Assembly (NCBI GenBank): GCA_947447945.1
Contig: CANFLR010000006.1
Coordinates: forward strand, 1 to 64,000
Length of the DNA: 64,000 nucleotides
Source of the DNA: Burkholderiaceae bacterium
Lineage (GTDB): Bacteria; Pseudomonadota; Gammaproteobacteria; Burkholderiales; Burkholderiaceae
Reading direction: 5' to 3'
Below are positions 39,541-48,945 of the stretch, one piece after another (position 1 is the first letter of the stretch; each line of letters opens with the position of its first letter). Below the pieces are notes generated by a model, which made no database searches, was not told the origin of the DNA, and saw only the letters and a list, made by a program, of their open reading frames with translations. A program made the translations under genes and the position numbers.

Positions 39541-39568
39541 ACCCGCTTAATTGCGGGTTTTCTTTTTT
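39541..39568 (+). terminator. Intrinsic terminator of rplY
   Basis: ACCCGC (39541-39546) and GCGGGT (39553-39558) flank a 6-base loop, followed by TTTCTTTTTT. Strong, rightward. Confidence 0.85.
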
Positions 39569-39599
39569 GTAGAAAAGCTTTTATGCTTACACCCACATC

Positions 39600-40190
39600 A
39601 TGACTAAATTAATTGTTGGCCTTGGCAATCCAGGCGAAGAACATGAAGCCGATCGACATAATGCTGGCTTCTGGTTTGTCGATGCCCTAGCAATGCAACT
39701 GGGTGTTCGCTTTGAAACGGAAAAGCGCTTTCATGGGGAGCTGGCTAAAGCACTTTGGGAAGGCGAGGATCTGTTTCTCCTGAAGCCCAATACCTATATG
39801 AATCTTAGCGGGCAAGCTGTGGGGGCCCTGTGTCGCTTTCATAAAATTCTGCCGCAAGATATCTTGGTGGTTCAAGACGAGCTTGACCTCAAGCCGGGAA
39901 CGGCACGCATTAAGCTTGGCGGTGGCACAGGGGGTCACAATGGCCTCAAAGACATACAAGCCCATCTCGGCACCCCAGATTACTGGCGCCTGCGCCTAGG
40001 CATCGGTCACCCACGAGATCTTGCTGGCGAAGGCAGGCCAATGGATGTTGCCGACTACGTCCTCAGAAGGCCTCAACTCGCAGAAAAAAAATTGCTTGAT
40101 CACAGCATTGAAAATGGTCTAAAAATCTTACCCTTATTTATTAAGGGAGATACGCAAGCTGCCATGTTAGAGCTGCATTCAAAAGGCTAA
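39600..40190 (+). CDS. pth: Peptidyl-tRNA hydrolase
   Basis: 196 residues. LIVGLGNPGEEHEADRHNAGFW carries the catalytic His of HNAGF, with KPNTYMNLSG and VQDELDLKPGTARIKLGGG following. Recycles peptidyl-tRNAs dropped from ribosomes. It must use a promoter downstream of the rplY terminator; TATGCT at 39582-39587 is a possible -10. Converges on the ferredoxin gene with a 4-base gap. Confidence 0.96.
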   Translation: MTKLIVGLGNPGEEHEADRHNAGFWFVDALAMQLGVRFETEKRFHGELAKALWEGEDLFLLKPNTYMNLSGQAVGALCRFHKILPQDILVVQDELDLKPGTARIKLGGGTGGHNGLKDIQAHLGTPDYWRLRLGIGHPRDLAGEGRPMDVADYVLRRPQLAEKKLLDHSIENGLKILPLFIKGDTQAAMLELHSKG

Positions 40191-40194
40191 AGAC

Positions 40195-40467
<273 letters not shown>

Positions 40468-40476
40468 CTACCAGCC

Positions 40477-40974
40477 TTACTCTTTGTTTTGATTAGCAGA
40501 GGCAATCTTTTTGACCAGCCATTTTTCAACCGATGGGAAAACAAACTTACTGACGTCGCCACCCATTGAAGCAATTTCACGCACAAAAGTGCCTGAGATA
40601 AATTGATATTGATCAGATGGAGTTAAGAATAGGGTTTCCACATCAGGTAGAAGATAACGATTCATTCCCGCCATTTGAAATTCGTACTCAAAGTCTGAGA
40701 CAGCCCGTAAACCACGAACAATGACCCGCGCATTGTGCTCGCGGGCAAAATCTTTTAACAGTCCAGAAAAACCAACAATCTTGACGTTGGAATAGTGGCC
40801 AAGTACTTCTTTAGCAATTTCAATCCGCTCATTTAATGTAAAGAAAGGGCGCTTGCTACGACTATCAGCAACACCAACAATGAGTTCGCCAAAAATACTA
40901 GACGCTCGACGCACGAGATCTTCATGGCCACGAGTAAAGGGGTCAAATGTTCCAGGGTATACAGCGACAGTCAT
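40477..40974 (-). CDS. coaD: Phosphopantetheine adenylyltransferase
   Basis: 165 residues of the nucleotidyltransferase fold: VAYPGTFDP equivalent as [19 protein letters not shown] with the HxGH-like [19 protein letters not shown], and [17 protein letters not shown] near the end. Fourth step of CoA synthesis. It follows rsmD by 36 bases, the usual neighbour. Confidence 0.97.
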   Translation of the reverse strand: MTVAVYPGTFDPFTRGHEDLVRRASSIFGELIVGVADSRSKRPFFTLNERIEIAKEVLGHYSNVKIVGFSGLLKDFAREHNARVIVRGLRAVSDFEYEFQMAGMNRYLLPDVETLFLTPSDQYQFISGTFVREIASMGGDVSKFVFPSVEKWLVKKIASANQNKE

Positions 40975-41010
40975 AACTCTCCTAGGGCTTTATCAGCTAT
41001 AGGCAAGAGT

Positions 41011-41643
41011 TTAGTCCCTTCTACTGCGGAATAGACAAGCTTTTACCTGTCCAGCCTCTAAGTATTTTCCACAATACCAGCCTGGTAGGAGGGCTTCTAG
41101 CTCCCCCAGCTTCCGACTAGCCGGAAATTCAATATAAATACCGCCTCCAGAACTGTCATCACAAATAGGTCCGGCAAGGGTGACAGCCCGATCAAGCAAG
41201 TTAGCATCTTGAAAAGGTGGGTCGATAAAAATCAAGTGGCTCGATAAATTGGGTTGGCGACTTAAAAACTCCAAAGCATCTTGATGCACTATTTCGACAT
41301 GACCTGGGGCAGGCGAGGATTGTAATAATTTAAAGTTCGCCAATAAATTGGCATAAGTCTTTTTATCTCGCTCTATCAACACGGTCGCTTCGGCGTTCCT
41401 TGATGCTGCCTCAAAACCTAATGAACCTGTTCCCGCAAACAAATCCAAGCAACGCAAACCACTTAGATCTTGACCCAACCAATTAAAGAGGGTCTCTCGA
41501 ATACGGTCAGTGCTTGGGCGCAGACCAGGAGCATCAATCACAGACAAGAGGCGACTGCGCCAAGTGCCGCCAATAATACGGACCCTCTTGGGTGGCTCTG
41601 TATGGCGCCCCTTTATTCCAGGCTTGCTAACAATTTTGTTTAT
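41011..41643 (-). CDS. rsmD: 16S rRNA m2G966 methyltransferase with no canonical start codon
   Basis: SAM motif LDLFAGTGSLGFEA and catalytic IDPPF identify RsmD. The conserved N-terminal block RVRIIGGTWRSRLL is encoded upstream of the first TTG/GTG codons in the frame (the GTG at 41547 starts after it). The frame is open back to a TAA at 41644-41646 but offers only ATA (41643) or ATT (41634). The ATA has GGGAG seven bases upstream. I give 41643 as the likeliest start (about 210 residues). Alternatives are the truncated GTG form, start-codon loss or a base error. Confidence 0.8.
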   Translation of the reverse strand: MNKIVSKPGIKGRHTEPPKRVRIIGGTWRSRLLSVIDAPGLRPSTDRIRETLFNWLGQDLSGLRCLDLFAGTGSLGFEAASRNAEATVLIERDKKTYANLLANFKLLQSSPAPGHVEIVHQDALEFLSRQPNLSSHLIFIDPPFQDANLLDRAVTLAGPICDDSSGGGIYIEFPASRKLGELEALLPGWYCGKYLEAGQVKACLFRSRRD

Positions 41644-42974
41644 TTAGATGCTCCCAATACAACAATCTTCATACGATCCATCGCAAGGTACTTTTGAAAT
41701 GCTGTATTCACCTGCTCTAGAGTCACTGCATCCACTTTTTCAGTCCATGTATCAAGAGTATCTAAGGGAAGCTTATTCCAGGCAATAGAAGAAACGTTAT
41801 CTAGCAATTTTCGATTGTTATCAATCCGCAATGGAAAGCCATTCGTGAGATTAGCTTTCGCCGCCTGCAATTCGGTTTGAGTAGCACCATTTGCAATGAA
41901 ATTGCCTATGGTTGAACTCATCACCTCCAAGGCCAAGCTTGCTTGATCACTCTTAGTTTGTAAGCCCGCCTGGAAAATACCCGTATCTTTACCCGGTGCA
42001 AAGTAACTGAAAACACTGTAAGCAAGGCCACGCTTCTCACGGACTTCCGCCATCAATCTCGATACAAAACCACCGCCACCTAAGATGTAATTCCCCACAA
42101 TCAGCGGGAAGTAGTCTGGATTACTGCGAGTCACTGCTGTCATGCCCATGGCTATATGAGCCTGTTGAGAATCGAAGGGAATTTGGATTTCACGCGCAGC
42201 CAATGGCTCAACCGGTGAAGACTGCAACTGAGGTAGTGCAGCGATTACAGTTCCCGATTGTGGGATATCTTTAAGTAAAGTCCTGACAATCTCTCCAGCT
42301 TCTGCCGGAGTGACATCACCAACGATACTCACAATCATCCGATCACCACGGTAAAACTGCTGATGAAATTTTGCTAAATCAGAAGCGCTCACCGATACCA
42401 CTGACTTCACCGTGGGAGACTCCCCTAAGGGGTAATTTCCATAAACCGCTTTTCGGAAGCGCCGCTCAAGAACTGCTTCAGGCTTCGTTTCTGCCTCCAG
42501 TAAGGCAGTCATCGTGCGCTGTTTCTCACGCTCCAAAATTACTTTATCGTAGACTGGCGAACTTAACATTGCGGCTGCCAATTGCACTGCACGCTCCCGC
42601 AGATCTCTCCTGCTCAAACTTCGAATGCGAAAGATGGCGCGCTCACCCCCAACGGATACTCCAAAATTCGCTCCGAGATCAGCGATTTCATCTGCAATTT
42701 GCGCTTCGCTTAAAACGCCCTGAGATGTTTTAGCGCCGTAGTTCATCAGCTCTGCAGTCATTCCTGCAAGCCCACTCTTGCCAACTGGATCGTAACGATC
42801 GCCTGCATCAATGCTGACCTCAATGTCCACCATAGGTAAAGCCTTGGTCTGAACCAAATAAGCCTGAGCCCCCTTATAGGATTCCAACTTGTCAATCGGC
42901 AAGATGGCATAAGCTGATTGCACTAAGCCAAATACAAATAACACTGCAGAGAAAGTCTGTTTAATGACTCTCAT
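41640..42974 (-). CDS. M16 peptidase family protein, inactive-type partner
   Basis: 444 residues with signal peptide (ending AYA, about residue 23) and two M16 domains. The zinc motif HxxEH is absent (SGLAGMTAELM occupies its place), while the partner-type GGGGFVSRLMAEVREKRGLAYSVFSYF is kept. Such subunits pair with an active HxxEH subunit encoded beside them. Periplasmic. Its ATG overlaps the partner's stop by one base. Confidence 0.9.
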   Translation of the reverse strand: MRVIKQTFSAVLFVFGLVQSAYAILPIDKLESYKGAQAYLVQTKALPMVDIEVSIDAGDRYDPVGKSGLAGMTAELMNYGAKTSQGVLSEAQIADEIADLGANFGVSVGGERAIFRIRSLSRRDLRERAVQLAAAMLSSPVYDKVILEREKQRTMTALLEAETKPEAVLERRFRKAVYGNYPLGESPTVKSVVSVSASDLAKFHQQFYRGDRMIVSIVGDVTPAEAGEIVRTLLKDIPQSGTVIAALPQLQSSPVEPLAAREIQIPFDSQQAHIAMGMTAVTRSNPDYFPLIVGNYILGGGGFVSRLMAEVREKRGLAYSVFSYFAPGKDTGIFQAGLQTKSDQASLALEVMSSTIGNFIANGATQTELQAAKANLTNGFPLRIDNNRKLLDNVSSIAWNKLPLDTLDTWTEKVDAVTLEQVNTAFQKYLAMDRMKIVVLGASK

Positions 42975-44341
42975 TATTTGCCCCCCTTATCAGTAGATTG
43001 GCGAGCTTGGGGATCTAATACTGCAATGGTCAAGTTTTCATCTAAAAGATATTTTTTTGCCACGGCCTGAACTTGCTCTGGTGTAATGGTTTGCATCTTC
43101 TCTAAGATCGAGTCAATATCGCGCCATGAAAATCCAGCCATCTCGGTGCTACCGATTTCCATAGCCTGTCCAAAAATAGAGTCGCGCTTATAGATCTGAC
43201 TAGAGAGCAATCTGACCTTGATGCGCGCGAGCTCAGAATTGAGTACGCCTGACTGGAATATCGCTCTTAAAACATTCCGAATACTGGCTTGTGCTTGTGC
43301 AACTGTTTTACCCTTTGCCAAGCTAGTACCAATTTCAAACAATGCAGGTCCACGAGAAATCATGTCATAGGACACATTCACGTCATCTACTACCCGCTCT
43401 TGTTTCACTATGATCCGATTTAAGCGCGCATTATCATACCCATCTAGCACGGCAGATAAAAGCTCTAGAGCATAGGGCTCATAATCATCTAGGTGGCCTG
43501 GCTGCAAGCCCGGCACTTTCCATGCCATCACGAACTGAGCGCTGTCAGCAGGCGCCTTCACCAGAACCTGCTTGATCCCTTTTTGAGCCGGCTCTAATTG
43601 AGGTTTACGTGGCGGCAACTCATGGGCAGCAATCACACCATAATATTTTTCAACTGCTTGTCGAGTTTGCTCTGGATCGACATCACCACTAATAACGACG
43701 GTTGCATTATTTGGAGCATACCAACTACGATACCAAGCGCGTGCATCGTCAGCCTTCATATTCTGTAAGTCGTTCATCCAACCCACTACCGGATGCCGAT
43801 AGGGCGAACTCATAAAAGCAGTTGCCATAAGAGCTTCGTTGAGAAGACTGCCGGGATTATCCTCGGTGCGAAGTCTGCGCTCTTCCATCACCACCTGAAT
43901 TTCTTTTAAGAATTCAGCATCATCAAAATTGAGATTGGACATCCGGTCAGCCTCAAGCTTGATCACTTCATTTAGTTTAGATTTTTCGACCTGCTGAAAA
44001 TAGGCTGTGTAGTCTCGAGAAGTAAAGGCGTTCTCACGTCCTCCAAGTCCAGCAACCAATCGGGAGAATTCACCAGTCTTTACTGTCTTAGTGCCCTTAA
44101 ACATCATGTGTTCAAGGACATGCGCTAGGCCAGTTCGCCCGTTAAACTCATCCATAGAGCCGGCACGATACCAAACCATATGTGCTACGGTAGGAGCACG
44201 ATGATCCTCTTGAATAATCAGCTTGAGGCCATTTGGGTACTGGTACTCATGGGTACCCGCTGGGGTGCCAGTAGAAGCTGCCCATACGCATTGGGAAGAT
44301 ACAAGAAGGATGAAAAAAAGCCGGCGTAAAGTAGTGTGCAT
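42974..44341 (-). CDS. M16 zinc peptidase, catalytic subunit
   Basis: 455 residues from the ATG at 44341 (another in-frame ATG at 44356 lacks SD spacing). Signal peptide ending VWA, then the inverse zinc motif HVLEH in GLAHVLEHMMFKGTK, with the distal glutamate in the EVIKLEADRM region. Likely a periplasmic processing peptidase working with the HxxEH-lacking neighbour. Substrate unknown. It diverges from ftsY. Confidence 0.9.
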   Translation of the reverse strand: MHTTLRRLFFILLVSSQCVWAASTGTPAGTHEYQYPNGLKLIIQEDHRAPTVAHMVWYRAGSMDEFNGRTGLAHVLEHMMFKGTKTVKTGEFSRLVAGLGGRENAFTSRDYTAYFQQVEKSKLNEVIKLEADRMSNLNFDDAEFLKEIQVVMEERRLRTEDNPGSLLNEALMATAFMSSPYRHPVVGWMNDLQNMKADDARAWYRSWYAPNNATVVISGDVDPEQTRQAVEKYYGVIAAHELPPRKPQLEPAQKGIKQVLVKAPADSAQFVMAWKVPGLQPGHLDDYEPYALELLSAVLDGYDNARLNRIIVKQERVVDDVNVSYDMISRGPALFEIGTSLAKGKTVAQAQASIRNVLRAIFQSGVLNSELARIKVRLLSSQIYKRDSIFGQAMEIGSTEMAGFSWRDIDSILEKMQTITPEQVQAVAKKYLLDENLTIAVLDPQARQSTDKGGK

Positions 44342-44404
44342 CTGTAAGATCACCATATCCTGAAAATTAAATTGATAAGATGCAAGGATTAAATTGTATC
44401 GATT

Positions 44405-45295
44405 ATGTTCGGCCTACGTAAAACCCTCGGATCCCTTTTTAAATCCAGCCAGACTGATGAAGCCTGGTTTGATGCTTTAGAAGAATCTCTCATTCAGAGC
44501 GATGTTGGCCTTCCCACGACTGAACAGTTAATCACGAAGCTTCGCAAAGCTGCTAAATCTGAAAAAGTATCGAGTCCAGAGGCTCTACAAGCTTTGCTCA
44601 TTCATGAGGTAGCTGACTTACTTGGGGCTTTAGAACCTTCACCAAACCCACTTTATATTCGCAATCCCCTGACGATTCCTGAGGTCTGGCTAGTCGTTGG
44701 GGTCAATGGCGCTGGTAAAACCACCACCATTGGGAAGCTCTGCCATCTCTTTCAGTCTCAAGGGAAGGCGGTATTGCTCGCTGCTGGAGACACTTTCCGT
44801 GCTGCTGCTCGTAACCAACTACAAGAATGGGGAACTCGTAATGCGGTTGATGTCATTTCGCAAGAAGGCGGTGATGCTGCCGCTGTAGCCCATGATGCGA
44901 TCCATGCCGCTCTCTCCCGTAAGAGCGATATCCTCATCATCGATACTGCTGGTCGCTTAGCTACGCAAGATCACCTGATGGAAGAACTCAAGAAAGTGAA
45001 ACGCGTCATTGGCAAGGCGCTTCCTGGAGCCCCTCACCAAACTTTACTGGTACTTGATGGTAATACTGGTCAAAATGGTCTAAGCCAAGTAAAGGCCTTC
45101 CATGCAGCCCTGGGGCTTACTGGAATCATCATTACAAAACTCGATGGTACTGCTAAGGGCGGCGTAATCTGCGCCCTCGCTCACACCCTGCAAAATGGGC
45201 CCAAACCTGCGGTTTTAGCCTTGGGCAAAGGCGAACAGATTGGTGATTTAGCCCCCTTTACAGCAAGTCAATATTCATCTGAATTATTCAATTAA
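44405..45295 (+). CDS. ftsY: SRP receptor FtsY, minimal form
   Basis: 296 residues: N domain with a short amphipathic start (FGLRKTLGSLFK) then the GTPase G domain: GVNGAGKTTTIGKL, DTFRAAARNQL, DTAGR, TKLDGTAKGG, GKGEQIGDL. The long acidic A domain of E. coli FtsY (about 200 residues) is lacking. Targets ribosomes to the membrane with Ffh. Followed by rpoH. Confidence 0.96.
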   Translation: MFGLRKTLGSLFKSSQTDEAWFDALEESLIQSDVGLPTTEQLITKLRKAAKSEKVSSPEALQALLIHEVADLLGALEPSPNPLYIRNPLTIPEVWLVVGVNGAGKTTTIGKLCHLFQSQGKAVLLAAGDTFRAAARNQLQEWGTRNAVDVISQEGGDAAAVAHDAIHAALSRKSDILIIDTAGRLATQDHLMEELKKVKRVIGKALPGAPHQTLLVLDGNTGQNGLSQVKAFHAALGLTGIIITKLDGTAKGGVICALAHTLQNGPKPAVLALGKGEQIGDLAPFTASQYSSELFN

Positions 45296-45323
45296 ATCAT
45301 ACACTTATAGAAATAAAAAACCA

Positions 45324-45350
45324 TTAGCACTCTATTGACAAGAGTGCTAA
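45324..45350 (+). promoter_or_regulatory. CIRCE operator (HrcA site) in front of rpoH
   Basis: TTAGCACTC (45324-45332), nine bases, GAGTGCTAA (45342-45350): a perfect match to the CIRCE inverted repeat bound by the HrcA repressor. A perfect -35 TTGACA (45335-45340) sits inside the spacer, so HrcA binding would block the promoter. The -10 is poorly defined (TTTGTA around 45359). The operator is 40 bases before the rpoH ATG. Confidence 0.93.
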
Positions 45351-45390
45351 AATAGAGTTTTGTAAACACCTTTACATGATTAATTAAAAA

Positions 45391-46326
45391 ATGATTCAAA
45401 AGAAAGCAAATAAACCGCTAATGCAAGCACGGCAAACACTGCCAGCAGTGCAAACTGCTGCGGCGATGTCTGCCTTTCCGGTGCTGCCATCTCTTGGAGT
45501 TGGCACGCTCGACTCCTATATCTCTTACGTTAACCGCGTACCAATGCTCAGCGCGGCAGAAGAACTGCATCTTGCTCAAGAATTTCGTCGCACTGAAAAT
45601 GTCGACGCTGCCAAAACTTTAGTGCTTTCACACCTACGTCTTGTTGTCTCAGTGGCACGGCAATACCTAGGCTACGGCATTCCACATGCCGACTTGATTC
45701 AAGAAGGCAATATTGGGTTGATGAAGGCTGTAAAACGCTATGATCCAAACCAAGGTGCCCGCTTAGTTTCGTACGCAATCCATTGGATTAAAGCCGAAAT
45801 TCATGAGTACATTCTAAAAAACTGGCGGCTCGTAAAAGTAGCCACCACAAAAGCACAGCGTAAATTATTCTTTAACTTACGCAGCAATAAACCAACCTTA
45901 AGCGCTTTAACACCCAGCGAAGTTGAGGCTTTAGCAAAAGCTCTTGATGTAAAGGGTTCTGATGTTAAAGAAATGGAAATGCGACTTGCTGGCGGTGACG
46001 TTGCCTTGGAGGGAGACGATAGCGACGATGAATCTGCATACACCCCTATCCAGTGGCTCGCCGATAACAGTCAAGAGCCAACTGAAATGTTGGCATCTGC
46101 TGATACGGATGCACTACATGGCCCCAAATTAGATCAAGCACTCATGGCTTTAGATGAGCGTAGTCGCAACATTGTTCAATCCCGATGGCTGGCTATGGAT
46201 GCAGATGGTAACGGCACAAAAACGCTGCATGATCTTGCCAATGAATATGGCATCTCGGCTGAACGTGTTCGTCAGATTGAGACTTCAGCTCTCAAAAAAA
46301 TGCGTGGCATGCTCCAAGCAGCATAA
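45391..46326 (+). CDS. rpoH: Heat-shock sigma factor RpoH (sigma-32)
   Basis: 311 residues. Region 2 is DLIQEGNIGLMKAVKRYDPNQGARLVSYAIHWIKAEIHEYI-like, with the RpoH box region around TKAQRKLFFNLR; region 4 ends LANEYGISAERVRQIETSALKKMR. Directs RNA polymerase to heat-shock genes. The CIRCE element upstream implies HrcA repression in addition to the usual stability control. No obvious SD precedes the ATG. Confidence 0.96.
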   Translation: MIQKKANKPLMQARQTLPAVQTAAAMSAFPVLPSLGVGTLDSYISYVNRVPMLSAAEELHLAQEFRRTENVDAAKTLVLSHLRLVVSVARQYLGYGIPHADLIQEGNIGLMKAVKRYDPNQGARLVSYAIHWIKAEIHEYILKNWRLVKVATTKAQRKLFFNLRSNKPTLSALTPSEVEALAKALDVKGSDVKEMEMRLAGGDVALEGDDSDDESAYTPIQWLADNSQEPTEMLASADTDALHGPKLDQALMALDERSRNIVQSRWLAMDADGNGTKTLHDLANEYGISAERVRQIETSALKKMRGMLQAA

Positions 46327-46337
46327 GTTCTTAACTA

Positions 46338-46922
46338 CTATTTCAGCAATTCCTTCAAGTCATGGGCCAAGGTCTCTGGACCTTGTGCATGCTTGATATA
46401 TAAACGTAGGCGACCCTCTGGATCAAAAACATAGCTTCCTGCTGTGTGATCCATGGTGTAAGAACCAGGACTTAATCCGGGAACCTTCTTGTAATAAATC
46501 TTAAAGTCTTTCGTAACTTGATCTAGTCCAGCCTGATCTGCTGGACGCAAACCTAAGAAACGCGCATCAAAAGCGGGCACGTATTGCTTCAAAATTTTTG
46601 CCGTATCGCGCTCTGGGTCAACTGTGACAAAAAGAACCTGAACCTTATCGGCTTGGGAGCCCATCAGCGCCATCGCCTGCTGCATTTCCGTTAAGGTTGT
46701 CGGACAAACATCTGGGCATTGTGTATAACCAAAAAACATGACGACAACTTTGCCCTTGAAATCAGAAAGTGTTCTTATTTTTCCGTCAGGATCAATTAGA
46801 CTAAAGTCTTTTCCAAAAGCACTACTACCTGTGATATCGACATTATTAAAGTCTGGCTTTGGACTGCAGGCTGCTAAGGCAATCAACAATAAAGCAACTA
46901 AAAAAGATTTCATAAAGTTCAT
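46338..46922 (-). CDS. Sco1/SenC copper chaperone lipoprotein
   Basis: About 194 residues. Lipobox LIALAAC near the N-terminus, then a thioredoxin fold with the copper-binding CPDVC in GYTQCPDVCPTTL and distal histidine in YTMDHTAGSY. Delivers copper to the CuA centre of oxidase subunit II (ctaC, same cluster). I take the ATG at 46922; another three codons in is possible. Follows ctaB by 5 bases. Confidence 0.93.
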   Translation of the reverse strand: MNFMKSFLVALLLIALAACSPKPDFNNVDITGSSAFGKDFSLIDPDGKIRTLSDFKGKVVVMFFGYTQCPDVCPTTLTEMQQAMALMGSQADKVQVLFVTVDPERDTAKILKQYVPAFDARFLGLRPADQAGLDQVTKDFKIYYKKVPGLSPGSYTMDHTAGSYVFDPEGRLRLYIKHAQGPETLAHDLKELLK

Positions 46923-46927
46923 ATGTC

Positions 46928-47821
46928 TCACATGCAATAGTGATCTATTAAGAGCACTGCAAATAAAATCGATAAATAAGTAATCGAAAAGCGGAATGTT
47001 TTCTTGGCTAATGCATCGCTATAAGAAATAAATAAAGCAATCACATATGCCAGGAATATCAAGCCCAATATGATTGCTGAAAGCAAATATACAAGGCCAC
47101 TCATTCCATAAATATAAGGAAGCAAAGTCGCCGCAATCAATATCAAGGTATAAAGCAAAATATTCAGCAAGGTAAAGCGCTCACCATGGGTAATCGGCAA
47201 CATAGGCAGTCCCGATTGAACATAGTCATCACGGCGATACAGGGCCAAGGCCCAAAAGTGTGGGGGAGTCCAAACAAAAATGATTAAGACTAAAAGCCAT
47301 GCTTCCGCAGATAGCGTATTAGTGACGGCAGCCCATCCGAGAGCCGGCGGCATCGCGCCCGATAGCCCCCCAATGACGATATTTTGAGGGGTAGCTGGCT
47401 TCAATAGCCAGGTATAGATGACCGCATAACCCACAAAGGTGGCAAATGTCAGCCACATTGTTAATGGATTACAAAAGTTCCACAGAATAATCATTCCTAG
47501 CGCGCCCAGCACGATTGAGAAAATCACAATATGAAAAGGGGTGACTTCACCAGTAGCAGACGGACGCCATGCGGTTCTCTTCATCTTGGCATCTACTGCT
47601 TGCTCAATCAGACAGTTCATTGCAAATGCTGCCCCAGCTAATAACCAGATCCCAATAATTCCACCAAACAAGACTGGATAAGGAACCATGCCTGGTGTAG
47701 CCAAGAACATCCCAATCACGGCACAAAAAACAGCGAGCTGTGTAACGCGCGGCTTAGTCAACACCCAGTATTGGCGCCAACGAGGCATTGCTGCAGACCG
47801 TGATGATTGCGGACTACTCAT
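46928..47821 (-). CDS. ctaB: Protoheme IX farnesyltransferase (heme O synthase)
   Basis: 297 residues from the ATG at 47821, which overlaps the ctaA TGA (ATGA); longer in-frame starts fall within ctaA. UbiA-type prenyltransferase: [19 protein letters not shown] and [17 protein letters not shown] supply the aspartate motifs, with about 8 membrane helices. Makes heme O for CtaA. Confidence 0.95.
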   Translation of the reverse strand: MSSPQSSRSAAMPRWRQYWVLTKPRVTQLAVFCAVIGMFLATPGMVPYPVLFGGIIGIWLLAGAAFAMNCLIEQAVDAKMKRTAWRPSATGEVTPFHIVIFSIVLGALGMIILWNFCNPLTMWLTFATFVGYAVIYTWLLKPATPQNIVIGGLSGAMPPALGWAAVTNTLSAEAWLLVLIIFVWTPPHFWALALYRRDDYVQSGLPMLPITHGERFTLLNILLYTLILIAATLLPYIYGMSGLVYLLSAIILGLIFLAYVIALFISYSDALAKKTFRFSITYLSILFAVLLIDHYCM

Positions 47822-48945
47822 ATTGAAAGGACTTTCAGTTGAACGGGGGACTTCCATGATGCCCAATAAGTCATGCGTACCAAACAGAATACTAAAGCGG
47901 CTGAGCCCCCCGTATGCGTTAAGGCCGCTAATAGGGGCCACTGGAACACAACATTTGAGACACCAGTCAGGACTTGTAGCAGTACCAGCGCAAATAGTAA
48001 TTTTCCTAAACTGCGCACCTGGGGCAACACACCGCCCGCAAAACCCGATGCATTAAAAGCTAAGAGAGATAAGGTCACTAATGCGAGGACAGCAAAAACA
48101 CGGTGCGCCCAATGAATCGCCTGAAGTGCATTAGGATCAAGATATTCACCGGCTGCATTACGCCCCAATTCTCTCCAAAGCGTAAAACCTTCATGCCAAT
48201 TTGCATCAGGCCACATCGCGCCCAAGCAGCTTGGAAAATCGGGGCATGCCAATACCGCATAGTTGGTACTCACCCAAGCACCCAAAAAGATTTGCATGGT
48301 CAATACAAAAAATGCGCAGCAGAGTAATGCTGCTGATATAGGTCTGCTACGAATCTCAAGCACCTTAGACTCTTTTTCTGGCCAGTTCTGTTGTGCATAA
48401 GCAGTCAATGATGCCAGCAATCCTAAGGCTAGCATCAAATGAATGGTGACGATAATCGGCTGAAGTTTCATGGTGACTGTCCAGGCACCAAATGCGCCTT
48501 GGATACAAACCAACAACAGGAGGGCTGCACTTCCCCAAAGTGGTGACTTACCAAATCGCTTGATCTCACTAACCGCAACAACAAGTTGAACCACAATCAA
48601 TGCGCCAACAGTCATTGCTAAGTAGCGATGAATCATTTCAATCCACGCTTTCATAACGGTAACTGGGCCATCCGGTAAAGCCGCCTGCGCCACCTGGATA
48701 TCCCCAATCGCATGCCATGGATTGGATGTACCATAACATCCCGGCCAATCAGGGCAACCTAGACCAGAATCTGTTAGCCGGGTAAAAGCCCCAAAGACGA
48801 TAAGATCAAAAGTCATGAAAACCAAAACCCAATTGAGCTTATTAAAAAAACGATAGCCCGGCCTAGTCCAAAGATATGCCAAGGGCAACACTGCAAAAAT
48901 CATTGCAATACTTGCCAACTCAAGAAAAAGCGTCATTTGACTCAT
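47818..48945 (-). CDS. ctaA: Heme A synthase (COX15/CtaA)
   Basis: 375 residues, about eight transmembrane helices in two similar halves. Conserved [37 protein letters not shown] and IHWAHRVFA with heme-ligating histidines. Oxidises heme O to heme A for cytochrome aa3. Its start overlaps the upstream gene's stop by 4 bases. Confidence 0.95.
   Translation of the reverse strand: MSQMTLFLELASIAMIFAVLPLAYLWTRPGYRFFNKLNWVLVFMTFDLIVFGAFTRLTDSGLGCPDWPGCYGTSNPWHAIGDIQVAQAALPDGPVTVMKAWIEMIHRYLAMTVGALIVVQLVVAVSEIKRFGKSPLWGSAALLLLVCIQGAFGAWTVTMKLQPIIVTIHLMLALGLLASLTAYAQQNWPEKESKVLEIRSRPISAALLCCAFFVLTMQIFLGAWVSTNYAVLACPDFPSCLGAMWPDANWHEGFTLWRELGRNAAGEYLDPNALQAIHWAHRVFAVLALVTLSLLAFNASGFAGGVLPQVRSLGKLLFALVLLQVLTGVSNVVFQWPLLAALTHTGGSAALVFCLVRMTYWASWKSPVQLKVLSI

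Noticed and set aside
41011-41547. RsmD starting at the GTG at 41547
   Set aside because: This would cut off the conserved RIIGGTWR block that is present and in frame just upstream; kept only as an alternative.
42972-44356. The M16 pair as a novel secretion-linked protease system
   Set aside because: An active HxxEH subunit beside an inactive partner is a known, common arrangement; nothing further in the neighbourhood suggests a new system.
46928-47941. CtaB with a 40-residue N-terminal extension
   Set aside because: The extension overlaps the ctaA coding region; the ATG at 47821 gives the standard ATGA overlap and family length.
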